Source of the DNA: Mycobacterium sp. ITM-2016-00317
GTDB taxonomy: Bacteria; Actinomycetota; Actinomycetes; Mycobacteriales; Mycobacteriaceae
Assembly: GCF_002968295.1 (NCBI RefSeq)
Contig: NZ_CP134399.1
Coordinates: 1,674,001-1,738,000, forward strand
Direction: 5' to 3'
DNA: 64,000 nt
A program made the translations under genes and the position numbers. Under the pieces are notes generated by a model. That model ran no database searches and was not told where the DNA came from. It saw only the letters and a program-made list of their open reading frames with translations. Below are positions 18,728 to 27,300 of the stretch, one piece after another (position 1 is the stretch's first letter; each line of letters begins with the position of its first letter).

Positions 18728-19755
18728 CGGACGTGGGCAAGGCCGCGACCAAGTTCGCGGCGTTCGGGCTCACGATGGTGCTGCTGACCGTCGGACTCTT
18801 CATGATCTTCGGCGAGTACCGGTCGGGATCGGCCAACCGGTACTCGGCCGTCCTCGCCGACTCCTCCAGCCTGGAGAGCGGAGACTCGGTGCGGGCCGCC
18901 GGGATTCGGGTCGGAACCGTCAGGGCCGTCGCGCTGCAGGACGACGGCACCGTGGTGGTCGACTTCGACGCCGACGACAACGTCCGGCTCACCGAGAGCA
19001 CCAAGATCGCGGTGCGGTATCTGAACCTCGTCGGGGACCGATACCTGGAGCTTCTCGACGAACCCGGCACGGCGAAGATCCAGCCCCCCGGCTCCCGGAT
19101 CGGTGTGGAACGCACCGAGCCCGCACTGAGCCTCGATCTGCTGCTGGGCGGCCTCAAACCCGTCATCCAGGGACTGAACCCCGCCGATGTCAACGCGCTG
19201 ACGGGCTCACTGATCCAGATTCTGCAAGGGCAGGGCGGAAACCTGGAGTCGTTGTTCAGCAGAACGTCCTCGTTCACCAACGCGCTGGCCGACAACGGAC
19301 AGACCGTCGAACGGCTCATCGACACCCTCAACGACACCATCACCACGGTCGCCGCGGACGGGGAGAACTTCTCCACCGCCATCGACCGGCTCGAACAGCT
19401 GGCCACCGGGCTCGCCCAGGACCGCGACCCGATCGGTGCAGCCATCACCGCGCTGGACGACGGCACCGCGTCACTGGCCGGTCTGCTGACCGAGGCCCGG
19501 CCGCCACTGGCGGGCACGGTCGACGAGTTGAACCGGCTGGCGCCACTGCTGTCGAACGAAACCGATTTGGCCCGGCTGGATCTGACGTTGCAGAAAACCC
19601 CACAGAACTATCGCAAGCTGGTCCGGCTGGGCTCCTACGGAAGCTGGCTGAACCTGTACATCTGCGGAGTCTCGATCCGGGTCAGCGACCTGCAGGGAAG
19701 GACCGCGCACTTCCCGTGGGTCATCCAAAACACCGGAAGGTGCGGTGAGCCCTGA
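18724..19755 (+). CDS. mceB: MceB-type protein
   Basis: A 343-residue Mce protein. It has a membrane anchor near residues 12-32, an MlaD domain with AVLADSSSLESGDSVRAAGIRVGTV, and a helical tail containing repeated LxxLxxG elements. The C-terminus, LGSYGSWLNLYICG, is typical of MceB. The ATGA overlap with mceA sets the start. It is one subunit of the hexameric Mce tunnel. Confidence 0.94.
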   Translation: MTDVGKAATKFAAFGLTMVLLTVGLFMIFGEYRSGSANRYSAVLADSSSLESGDSVRAAGIRVGTVRAVALQDDGTVVVDFDADDNVRLTESTKIAVRYLNLVGDRYLELLDEPGTAKIQPPGSRIGVERTEPALSLDLLLGGLKPVIQGLNPADVNALTGSLIQILQGQGGNLESLFSRTSSFTNALADNGQTVERLIDTLNDTITTVAADGENFSTAIDRLEQLATGLAQDRDPIGAAITALDDGTASLAGLLTEARPPLAGTVDELNRLAPLLSNETDLARLDLTLQKTPQNYRKLVRLGSYGSWLNLYICGVSIRVSDLQGRTAHFPWVIQNTGRCGEP

Positions 19756-20837
19756 TGCAGAAGTACCGCGGATCTTCGCTCATCCGAGCCGGTTTCCTCG
19801 GCGTGGTCCTCATCGCGCTCGTGATCACCGTGGGCCTGCAGCCCCAGCAGCTGTGGGCGATGGCGACCTCGGTGCGGTACCAGGCGGTGTTCGCCGAAGC
19901 CGGCGGACTGACGTCGGGCAACGACGTGAAGGTGTCGGGGGTGACGGTGGGCTCCGTCTCCGACGTCGAACTCGCGCGCGGCACAGCGCTCGTCACGTTT
20001 GCGGTGAACAGCGCGGTGCGCGTCGGCAGCGACACCACCGCCACCGTGGGCATCTCGACCGTGCTGGGGGAGCGGGTGCTGGTGCTCAAACCGGCGGGCA
20101 GCGAGGGCCTCGGCACGATGGGTGTCATCCCGCTGAACCGCACCGGTTCGCCCTACTCGCTGACCGATGCGGTGGGGGAATTCACCTCCAACACCGAAGC
20201 CACCGACACGGCCGCGATCAACCAGTCCCTGGACACGTTGTCCGACACCATCGAACGGATCGCGCCGCAGCTGGCGCCGACGTTCGACGGGGTGTCGCGG
20301 CTGTCGAAATCGCTGAACAGCCGCAACGAGTCGCTCGGCGCTCTGCTGGACGCCGCCTCCGACGTCACCGGCGTGCTGTCCGAGCGCAGCGCCCAGGTCA
20401 ACACATTGCTGCTCAACGCCAACGACCTGCTGGCGATGCTGCAGGAACGCCGGTACGCGATCGTCAACCTGCTCGCGAGCACCACCGCGGTGGCGCAACA
20501 ACTGTCGGGGATGGTGGCCGACAACGAGCAGGAACTCGCGCCGACCCTGGAGAAGCTGAACACGGTCTCGGAGATGCTCGAACGCAACCGGGACAACATC
20601 ACGGCCTCCCTCAAAGGCCTCGCCAAATACCAGGTCACTCAAGGTGAGGCCGTGAACAACGGGTTCTACTACAACGGGTTCGCGTCGAATCTGCTGCCCG
20701 GCCCGGCGATCCAGCCGTTCCTGGACTACGCGCTCGGTTTCCGCCGGGGCGTGGACGCCGGGCAACCCCCGGACAATGCCGGGCCGCGCGCCGAGTTCCC
20801 CTGGCCCTACAACGGTATTCCCGGAGGGTCGCGATGA
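19755..20837 (+). CDS. mceC: MceC-type protein
   Basis: A 360-residue Mce protein with an N-terminal anchor (LIRAGFLGVVLIALVITVGL). The MlaD domain contains AVFAEAGGLTSGNDVKVSGVTVGSV, and a long helical region follows. The start codon shares one base with the mceB stop. Unlike some MceC proteins it has no long proline-rich tail. Confidence 0.94.
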   Translation: MQKYRGSSLIRAGFLGVVLIALVITVGLQPQQLWAMATSVRYQAVFAEAGGLTSGNDVKVSGVTVGSVSDVELARGTALVTFAVNSAVRVGSDTTATVGISTVLGERVLVLKPAGSEGLGTMGVIPLNRTGSPYSLTDAVGEFTSNTEATDTAAINQSLDTLSDTIERIAPQLAPTFDGVSRLSKSLNSRNESLGALLDAASDVTGVLSERSAQVNTLLLNANDLLAMLQERRYAIVNLLASTTAVAQQLSGMVADNEQELAPTLEKLNTVSEMLERNRDNITASLKGLAKYQVTQGEAVNNGFYYNGFASNLLPGPAIQPFLDYALGFRRGVDAGQPPDNAGPRAEFPWPYNGIPGGSR

Positions 20838-22303
20838 CCGGACGACTGAAGCGGGCGCCGCGCGTGCGGGCGCTGCTGCTGGCCGCACTGGCCGTGATCG
20901 CCGTGGCGGGCGCCGGAGTGATCGTGTACCGGCACTTCTTCAGCCCGTACACCGTGACTGCGTACTTCCGCTCGGCCACGGCGATCTACGCCGGAGACGA
21001 CGTGCGGGTCGCCGGGGTGCGGGTGGGCACGATCGAGTCCATCGAACCGCAGGGCACCAGCGCGAAGCTGACGCTGGCCATCGACCACGATGTGCCGATT
21101 CCCGTGGACGCCGAGGCGATCATCGTGGCGCCCAACCTGGTGTCGGCCCGGTACGTCCAGTTGACGCCGGCGTGGGGCGCGACACCGGAGACCAGCGGGC
21201 CGACGATGGCCCACGGCGCCGAGATCGGTCAGGACCGCACGGCGGTGCCGGTGGAGTGGGACGAGATCAAAGAGCAGCTGACCCGCTTGGCCACCGAACT
21301 GGGTCCGCGCGGCGGGGTCTCGGAGACCTCGCTCGGACGGTTCATCGACACCACCGCCGACGCGATGGCCGGCAACGGGGACAGGTTGCGCGACACCATC
21401 ACCCAGCTGTCCGGCGTCGGGCGCATCCTGGGCGAGGGCAGCGGCGACATCGTCGAGATCATCACGCATCTGCAGACGTTCGTCACCGCGTTGCGCGACA
21501 GCAACGTTCAGATCGTGCAGTTCCAGGACCGGTTGGCCGATGTCACCGGCGTCGTGAACGGCAGCCGCTCCGAACTCGATTCAGCGATCACCAAGTTGTC
21601 CGAAGCCGTCGGCGAGGTCCGGCGGTTCGTCGAGGGCTCGAGGAGCCAGACCGCCGAACAGGTGCAACGCCTCGCCAACGTGACGCAGGTGCTGGCCGAC
21701 GACAGCACGGTGCTCAAGAACATCCTGCACGCCGCGCCGAATGCGCTCGTCAACGGCTACAACATCTACAACCCCGACAGCGGGGGACCGCGCGGCTCCT
21801 TCGCGATGAACAACTTCGCCAACCCCGTGTCCCTGATCTGCTCGTCGATCGCCGCGGTCGAGAACGTCACCGCCGAAGAGTCCGGCAAGGCGTGCGCGCA
21901 GTACCTCGGACCCGCGCTGCGGTTGATGAACTTCAACTACCTGCCGATGCCGTTCAACGCCTACCTGGGGCCTGCGCCGCAGAACGTGATCTACTCCGAG
22001 CCCGGGCTCGCCCCGGGCGGAGGGGGGACCCCGCCTGCGCCGGCCGAGATACCCCCTGCGGTGTCCGCCTACACCGGCGCCGGAGACGTTCCGCCGCCGC
22101 CGGGATGGACGGATCCACCGCGCCAGCCCGGCGCCTTCGCACCCGGCGGACTGCCCGCCAACCCGTCGCCTGCGCTGTATCCCGGCGCGCCGATCCCACC
22201 CGGGGTGCCCGGCCTGCCACCCGCGCAGCCGAAGCCGACCTCCATCGCCGAGATGATGCTGCCCGCCGAGGCCGCGGCGACGCCGTCAGAAGGGAACCCG
22301 TGA
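20834..22303 (+). CDS. mceD: MceD-type protein with proline-rich tail
   Basis: A 489-residue Mce protein. A membrane anchor lies near residues 15-35, then an MlaD domain with AYFRSATAIYAGDDVRVAGVRVGTI and a helical segment. The last 100 residues or so are strongly proline-rich (for example PPPPGWTDPP and PGAPIPPGVPGLPPA) and may cross the peptidoglycan or bind partners. The start overlaps mceC by four bases. It is the longest tunnel subunit in this operon with mceF. Confidence 0.94.
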   Translation: MTGRLKRAPRVRALLLAALAVIAVAGAGVIVYRHFFSPYTVTAYFRSATAIYAGDDVRVAGVRVGTIESIEPQGTSAKLTLAIDHDVPIPVDAEAIIVAPNLVSARYVQLTPAWGATPETSGPTMAHGAEIGQDRTAVPVEWDEIKEQLTRLATELGPRGGVSETSLGRFIDTTADAMAGNGDRLRDTITQLSGVGRILGEGSGDIVEIITHLQTFVTALRDSNVQIVQFQDRLADVTGVVNGSRSELDSAITKLSEAVGEVRRFVEGSRSQTAEQVQRLANVTQVLADDSTVLKNILHAAPNALVNGYNIYNPDSGGPRGSFAMNNFANPVSLICSSIAAVENVTAEESGKACAQYLGPALRLMNFNYLPMPFNAYLGPAPQNVIYSEPGLAPGGGGTPPAPAEIPPAVSAYTGAGDVPPPPGWTDPPRQPGAFAPGGLPANPSPALYPGAPIPPGVPGLPPAQPKPTSIAEMMLPAEAAATPSEGNP

Positions 22304-23499
22304 TGGCACGTCCCGTCAGCCGGCAGACGCGCCGATGGGCGGCGCTGGCCTGCGCTGTGGCGCTGACCGCCACGGGATGCTCCTTTGACGGGCTGAACTC
22401 CCTTCCGCTGCCGGGCACCGTCGGCACCGGACCGGACGCCGTCGTCTATCGCCTGAAACTCGCCAATGTGGGCTCGCTGGAATCCAATTCGCCGGTGATG
22501 CTGAACGACGTCGTGGTCGGCGCGGTGCGCGACATGACCTTCGACGACTGGCACGCCGAGGTCGACGTCTCGGTGAAGCCCGACGTGGTGGTGCCGGCCA
22601 ACGCGGTCGCCACCGTCGGGCAGACCAGCCTGCTCGGCTCGATGCACGTGGCCCTCGACCCGCCCGTCGGGGAGGAGCCCACGGGTCGGCTGCAGCCAGG
22701 CGCGTCGGTCCCGCTGAACAGGTCCTCCACGTATCCGTCGACCGAGCAGACGTTGTCCTCGTTGTCGGTGGTCGTCAACGGTGGCGGGCTCACCCAGATC
22801 GGTGACATCATCAGCAACTTCAGCGCCGCACTCGACGGGCGCCAGGACCAGATCCGCAGCCTGCTCACCCGGATGAACGACGTCGTCGGCATCCTCGACG
22901 GCCAGCGCGACAACATCAACGCCACGATCGACGCGCTGCACCGGCTGACCACGACGTTCGCCGGCCAGCGGGAAGTGCTCACCGCGGCACTGAAGCGCAT
23001 CCCCGAAGCCCTGGAGGTGCTCAACCGGCAACGGCCGCGCATCGTGACCGCGATGCAGAAGCTCGGCGAGTTCAGCGACACTGCAACGCATCTGATCGAC
23101 GAGTCGCAGGACGACATCGTGCGCAATCTGCGCAACCTCGACCCGGCGGTGCGTGCCCTCGCCGACGTCGGGCCCGATCTGGCGACGGCGCTGTCGTTCC
23201 TGCCGACCTATCCCTATACGCAGGAGTTCATCGACCGGGGCATCCGGGGCGATTACATGAACCAGTTCATCGTCTTCGATTTCACGATCCCGCGCCTCAA
23301 GAGCGGCATGTTGCTGGGCACCCGGTGGGGCGAGCCGGGCGCCTCGCTGGTACCGGCCCCCGGGGATCCGTGGTACTCGTCGTACACGCTCGACCCGCTC
23401 CAGGCTCCGGTGACACCGGTCCCGACGGAGGTCGCGACCCTGCCCCCGCTCATCGATCCGCCGGCCACGGGCGGGCAACCTGCCGAAGGCGGCAACTGA
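22303..23499 (+). CDS. mceE: MceE-type lipoprotein
   Basis: A 398-residue Mce lipoprotein. The signal peptide ends in the lipobox LTATGC, followed by an MlaD domain with VYRLKLANVGSLESNSPVMLNDVVVGAV and a helical domain. MceE proteins (the LprK type) are the only lipidated members and attach the complex to a membrane. The start codon shares one base with the mceD stop. An in-frame upstream extension is out of phase with the operon and ignored. Confidence 0.94.
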   Translation: MARPVSRQTRRWAALACAVALTATGCSFDGLNSLPLPGTVGTGPDAVVYRLKLANVGSLESNSPVMLNDVVVGAVRDMTFDDWHAEVDVSVKPDVVVPANAVATVGQTSLLGSMHVALDPPVGEEPTGRLQPGASVPLNRSSTYPSTEQTLSSLSVVVNGGGLTQIGDIISNFSAALDGRQDQIRSLLTRMNDVVGILDGQRDNINATIDALHRLTTTFAGQREVLTAALKRIPEALEVLNRQRPRIVTAMQKLGEFSDTATHLIDESQDDIVRNLRNLDPAVRALADVGPDLATALSFLPTYPYTQEFIDRGIRGDYMNQFIVFDFTIPRLKSGMLLGTRWGEPGASLVPAPGDPWYSSYTLDPLQAPVTPVPTEVATLPPLIDPPATGGQPAEGGN

Positions 23500-25016
23500 T
23501 GCTGACACGTTTCGTCCGGATCCAGTTGATCGTGTTCTCGATCGTCTCCGTGGTGGGGCTGTCGACGATGGTGTTCGGCTACCTGCAAGCCCCGATGCTG
23601 CTCGGCATCGGCCGCATCGCGGTGACCCTGCACCTGCCGAACACCGGCGGCCTGTACGAATTCTCGAACGTCACCTACCGCGGAGTCGAGGTCGGCAAGG
23701 TCACCGGAATCCGGCCGACGAACGAAGGTGTCACGGTCACCATGTCGCTGAAGACCTCACCCCGGATCCCGGCCGACCTGAAAGCCAACGTGCGCAGCGT
23801 CTCCGCGGTCGGCGAGCAGTACGTCGACCTCGAGCCGCGCTCGGACGACGGTCCCTTCCTGGAGGACGGTTCGGTGGTCACCGGTGACCAGACCTCGATC
23901 CCGCAGGCCGTCGGCCCGATGCTGGACCAGATGAGCGCCCTCGTCGACAGCATCCCCACCGGCACGCTGAGTGGTCTGCTCGACGAATCGTTCAAGGCAC
24001 TCAACGGAACCGGCTACGACCTCGGCTCGCTGCTCGACTCGTCGGCACGACTGGCCGCCGACGCCAACGCCACCGGTGACCAGGTCCGCACCCTGATCGA
24101 CGACAGCCGGCCGCTGCTCGACGGTCAGGCCGACAAGGCCGACGCGATAACCACGTGGGCGCGCAGCCTGGCCGGGATCACCAGGCAGGTCGCCGATAAC
24201 GACCAGGCCGTCCGCACCATCCTGCAGACGGGTCCGGATGCCGCCGACGAAGCGAGCCGGTTGCTCGACGAGGTCAAGCCGACGCTGCCGGTGCTGCTGG
24301 CCAACCTGACCGCCGTCGGCCAGGTCGGTGTCGCCTACCATCCGTCGCTGGAACAACTGCTGGTGCTGCTGCCTCCGTATCTGGCCGCAACCCAGTCCTA
24401 CGGCTCCTCGCTGAACAACCCGACCGGCATGGCGCTGTCGGAATTCACGCTCACCCTGGGAGATCCGCCCGCCTGCACGGTCGGCTTCCTGCCACCGTCG
24501 TCGTGGCGCTCGCCGGCCGATCTGACCGACGTGGACACCCCCGACGGCCTGTACTGCAAGCTGCCGCAGGATTCGCCGATCGGTGTGCGCGGGACCAGGA
24601 ACTTCCCGTGCATGGAGCAGCCCGGCAAGCGCGCGCCCACGGTCGAGATCTGCGAGAGCGACAAGCCGTTCGAACCGCTGGCGATGCGCCAGCATGTGAC
24701 CGGGCCGTACCCGATCGATCCCGCGCTGATCGCGCAGGGCGTCCCGCTCGACGACCGGGTCACCTTGGACGAGGGGATCTTCGGGCCGCCCGCGGGCACA
24801 CCGGTGCCCGAACCCGCTGCCGGTGGTGCGCTTCCCGTCGCGCCGAGCGCTATCGACACCGCGGACGGCGGACCGTCCGTCGCGGTCGCCACCTACAACC
24901 CGGAGACCGGACAGGTCGCGGCCCCGGACGGGACGGTGTTCACGCAGTCGAATCTTGCGGCGTCGAACCCCGCGCCCACAGCACCCGCCGGCTGGCAGGA
25001 CCTGTTCCCCAGGTGA
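23499..25016 (+). CDS. mceF: MceF-type protein
   Basis: A 505-residue Mce protein that closes the core operon. It has an N-terminal anchor (FVRIQLIVFSIVSVVGLSTMV), an MlaD domain with TGGLYEFSNVTYRGVEVGKV, and a long helical region. The C-terminal cysteine-containing extension ends in a proline/alanine-rich tail. The start overlaps the mceE stop by one base. It is convergent with a secreted-protein gene seven bases downstream. Confidence 0.94.
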   Translation: MLTRFVRIQLIVFSIVSVVGLSTMVFGYLQAPMLLGIGRIAVTLHLPNTGGLYEFSNVTYRGVEVGKVTGIRPTNEGVTVTMSLKTSPRIPADLKANVRSVSAVGEQYVDLEPRSDDGPFLEDGSVVTGDQTSIPQAVGPMLDQMSALVDSIPTGTLSGLLDESFKALNGTGYDLGSLLDSSARLAADANATGDQVRTLIDDSRPLLDGQADKADAITTWARSLAGITRQVADNDQAVRTILQTGPDAADEASRLLDEVKPTLPVLLANLTAVGQVGVAYHPSLEQLLVLLPPYLAATQSYGSSLNNPTGMALSEFTLTLGDPPACTVGFLPPSSWRSPADLTDVDTPDGLYCKLPQDSPIGVRGTRNFPCMEQPGKRAPTVEICESDKPFEPLAMRQHVTGPYPIDPALIAQGVPLDDRVTLDEGIFGPPAGTPVPEPAAGGALPVAPSAIDTADGGPSVAVATYNPETGQVAAPDGTVFTQSNLAASNPAPTAPAGWQDLFPR

Positions 25017-25022
25017 GCAGGC

Positions 25023-25538
25023 TCAGCCGATCTTGACCAGTTTGAACGGCATGTTGATGTACACCGGCCTGCTCACCCCGCAGGCGCCGCTGACTCCGGT
25101 GGTGATGTCCTCGCCGACAAGGGTGTCCGACGTCGGGTCGGCCACTGCGCCCTCGGCGTTCATCGCCTTGAACCGGAAAACCTGAAGGCCGGGCGCCGAA
25201 CTCCCGTCGGGGCACGGGATCCAGTTCTCGACGGTGTGCTTGACGTACCAGACGCCGCTCTTCTGGTAGATCGGGGCGCTCCAGCCCCATTCGCTGTCGA
25301 CTGTGCCCGTGCACTCGCCGGGATAGCTGCACTGCGTGCGGATCGTCCAGGTGCTCCGCAGGCTGGCCTGGGCGTAGAACACCTCGTTCTTGCGCGCCCG
25401 CTCGCCGTTGGACGTGGCGACGTAGGTGCCGTTGAGGCCCCAGTCCGTGGTGTCCGCGACCGCTGTCGGCAGACCCGCGGTGACACCGCAGATCGCCATC
25501 GCCGCGACGGTGGTCGCCAGCGCAGGTACCCGGATCAT
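25023..25538 (-). CDS. Secreted protein of unknown function beside the mce operon
   Basis: A 171-residue protein with a Sec signal peptide (cleavage expected after about residue 28, AVA-D). The mature domain has cysteines in TQCSYPGECTG, IPCPDGSSAP and GACGVSR, suggesting two disulfides. This kind of secreted protein is common in mycobacteria, but I know no function. It is convergent with mceF. The C-terminal YINMPFKLVKIG resembles that of the secreted protein at 14335-14784 on the other side of the operon. Confidence 0.75.
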   Translation of the reverse strand: MIRVPALATTVAAMAICGVTAGLPTAVADTTDWGLNGTYVATSNGERARKNEVFYAQASLRSTWTIRTQCSYPGECTGTVDSEWGWSAPIYQKSGVWYVKHTVENWIPCPDGSSAPGLQVFRFKAMNAEGAVADPTSDTLVGEDITTGVSGACGVSRPVYINMPFKLVKIG

Positions 25539-25663
25539 GGCTGCTCCTCACCCCGTCGACGGCAGACGCCGGCGGCGCACGAAGCTAACACCGGGACGTG
25601 CGCGGCGACGGACCGGTTTCCGCTGAGCGGACTTCCGCAACCGCTTCCGGCGATACCGCTGCC

Positions 25664-26083
25664 ATGCTGTCCGTCGTGCACAGGGAGATCGTCGCCGCGG
25701 CATCGCTGACCGCCGGACTGCTAGTGTCGGCGCCGGCCGCCCAGGCCGACCCGCCTGCGCTGCGACAGGTCACCTACACCGTGACCTCGATGCAGCCGGT
25801 CACCGCCGAGATCTACTACCGCGACAGCGATCCGCCGACCTGGGCCGAGTACAGCCACAACCCGTACCGCTTCAGCCCGAAGGCGCGGGTCGACATCGGA
25901 CCTGACCAACCATGGGTGCTCCATGTGGTGTTGGCAGATCCGGACCGCTGGGCGATGGTGTCGGCGACCGCTGGACCACATGTGGGGGATCCCCAGATCA
26001 GGTGTGAGCTGGCCGTCGACGGGGTGGTGGTCGCCACCGGGGAAGGGCCGCGGGGCGCACTGTGCTCACTGCGGCACTGGTGA
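25664..26083 (+). CDS. MmpS-like secreted protein
   Basis: A 139-residue protein with a signal peptide or anchor (MLSVVHREIVAAASLTAGLL). The small beta-rich domain contains VTYTVTSMQPVTAEIYYRD and ends RCELAVDGVVVATGEGP-GALCSLRHW. That pattern matches the periplasmic part of MmpS proteins, including the paired cysteines. MmpS proteins normally partner MmpL lipid exporters, but no MmpL is in view. The start is uncertain: an in-frame upstream start would add 22 residues. Confidence 0.65.
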   Translation: MLSVVHREIVAAASLTAGLLVSAPAAQADPPALRQVTYTVTSMQPVTAEIYYRDSDPPTWAEYSHNPYRFSPKARVDIGPDQPWVLHVVLADPDRWAMVSATAGPHVGDPQIRCELAVDGVVVATGEGPRGALCSLRHW

Positions 26084-26187
26084 CGCCGCCCGCTGGGTGG
26101 GAAGGCGCCGCCGGTGCTGCGGCGGCGGGTCTTACCGTGCCGTCGAAGGGTCGCCGCACCAGCCGGGGGGACGGAGGAAATGCGCAG

Positions 26188-26751
26188 ATGTCGAAGGTCG
26201 AGGCCCCGCAGGCAGAAGCTGAGCAGGTGGAAGCCGTGGGCTCGGTTGACTCCGGCGGTCGCCGCCGGCCGCGGTGGCCGGTCGTGGCCGGTGTCGCGGC
26301 GGTGCTGTGCTCGGTCGTCATGGCGGCAGCCAGCGGCCACATCCTGTGGGAGCACCGCAACCAGGCGCGGGATCAGCAGAACCGGGCCGAGTTCGTCGCC
26401 GCCGCGAAACAGATCGTCGTCACCCTGATGTCGATCGACTTCCGCGACCCGCAGGCCGGTGTGCAGCGCATCCTCGACAACTCTGCCGATCCGTTCCGTA
26501 CCGAATTTCAGAGCGGGGCCGACGACTTCGTCAAGTTGTCGACCGATGCCGGGGTCACCACCAAGGCCACCGCGAACGCCGCAGCCGTGCGAGCGACCAC
26601 CACGGAATCGGCGGTGGTCCTGGTCGCGGCCACATCCACGGTGACCAACGCCAACGGTGTCGCCGAAGCCCCGCGCAGTTGGCGGCTCGCCGTGGACCTG
26701 CAGCGCGACGGAGACCGGATCAAGATGTCGAAAGTCGAGTTCCTCCAGTGA
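26188..26751 (+). CDS. Mce-associated membrane protein (Mam-type)
   Basis: A 187-residue protein. A charged N-terminus of about 40 residues is followed by one membrane segment (WPVVAGVAAVLCSVVMAAASG) and a periplasmic NTF2-like domain with QIVVTLMSIDFRDPQAGVQRILDNS. This matches the Mam (mce-associated) proteins that stabilise Mce complexes. The ATG is preceded by GGAGGAAA. The stop overlaps the next gene by four bases. Confidence 0.85.
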   Translation: MSKVEAPQAEAEQVEAVGSVDSGGRRRPRWPVVAGVAAVLCSVVMAAASGHILWEHRNQARDQQNRAEFVAAAKQIVVTLMSIDFRDPQAGVQRILDNSADPFRTEFQSGADDFVKLSTDAGVTTKATANAAAVRATTTESAVVLVAATSTVTNANGVAEAPRSWRLAVDLQRDGDRIKMSKVEFLQ

Positions 26752-27272
26752 CCGTCGATACTGCGCCCCGGCGCACCGCTCGGCCAACGGTGTCCCGCCG
26801 GTGTCTGCTCGTCGTGTCGGCTCTGTTGATCGCCTCGGCCACGGTGCTGACGACGCTCTACGTCACGCAGTACCGCGTCGACCGCCAGACAACTCCCGCC
26901 GCGGAAGAAGCGGTGGTGGAGGCGGTCTCCGAGGCGACCGAGGCCCTGCTGTCGTACGGCCCCGACACCATCGACACCGACCTCAGCGCCACCGGATCGT
27001 TGACGACCGGCGAGTTCGCGACGTACTACGGAAAATTCACCGAGAACGTCGTCGCACCCGCGGCGCGCGAGCGCGGCGTGAAAGCCCAGGCCCGCGTCAT
27101 CGATTCAGCCCTGATGGAACTCCACCCCGAGCAGGCCAAGGTGCTCGTGTTCCTGAATCAGGCGACAACCAGCCGTGAGCGACCGGAGCCCGCGGTGACC
27201 GCCAGCAGCGTGATCGTGAGCGCGACCAAGGTCGACGGCGACTGGCGCATCTCCGCACTGGATCCCGTGTAG
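26748..27272 (+). CDS. Mce-associated membrane protein (second Mam-type)
   Basis: A 174-residue protein with one membrane segment (CLLVVSALLIASATVLTTLYV) and a periplasmic domain. Its pattern, AVSEATEALLSYGPDTIDTDL and GEFATYYGKFTENVVAPAA, matches the second Mam protein that usually ends mce operons. The GTG start overlaps the previous stop (GTGA). It is convergent with the first KstD-type flavoprotein. Confidence 0.87.
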   Translation: MTVDTAPRRTARPTVSRRCLLVVSALLIASATVLTTLYVTQYRVDRQTTPAAEEAVVEAVSEATEALLSYGPDTIDTDLSATGSLTTGEFATYYGKFTENVVAPAARERGVKAQARVIDSALMELHPEQAKVLVFLNQATTSRERPEPAVTASSVIVSATKVDGDWRISALDPV

Positions 27273-27300
27273 GCGCCGCCCCTGGGACCAGTGGTGTCCG

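Noticed and set aside
15848..25016. Assigning the mce operon as mce4 (cholesterol importer)
   Set aside because: Mce families cannot be told apart reliably by eye, and the flanking genes do not match the mce4 locus as I know it. Kept as an unnumbered mce operon.
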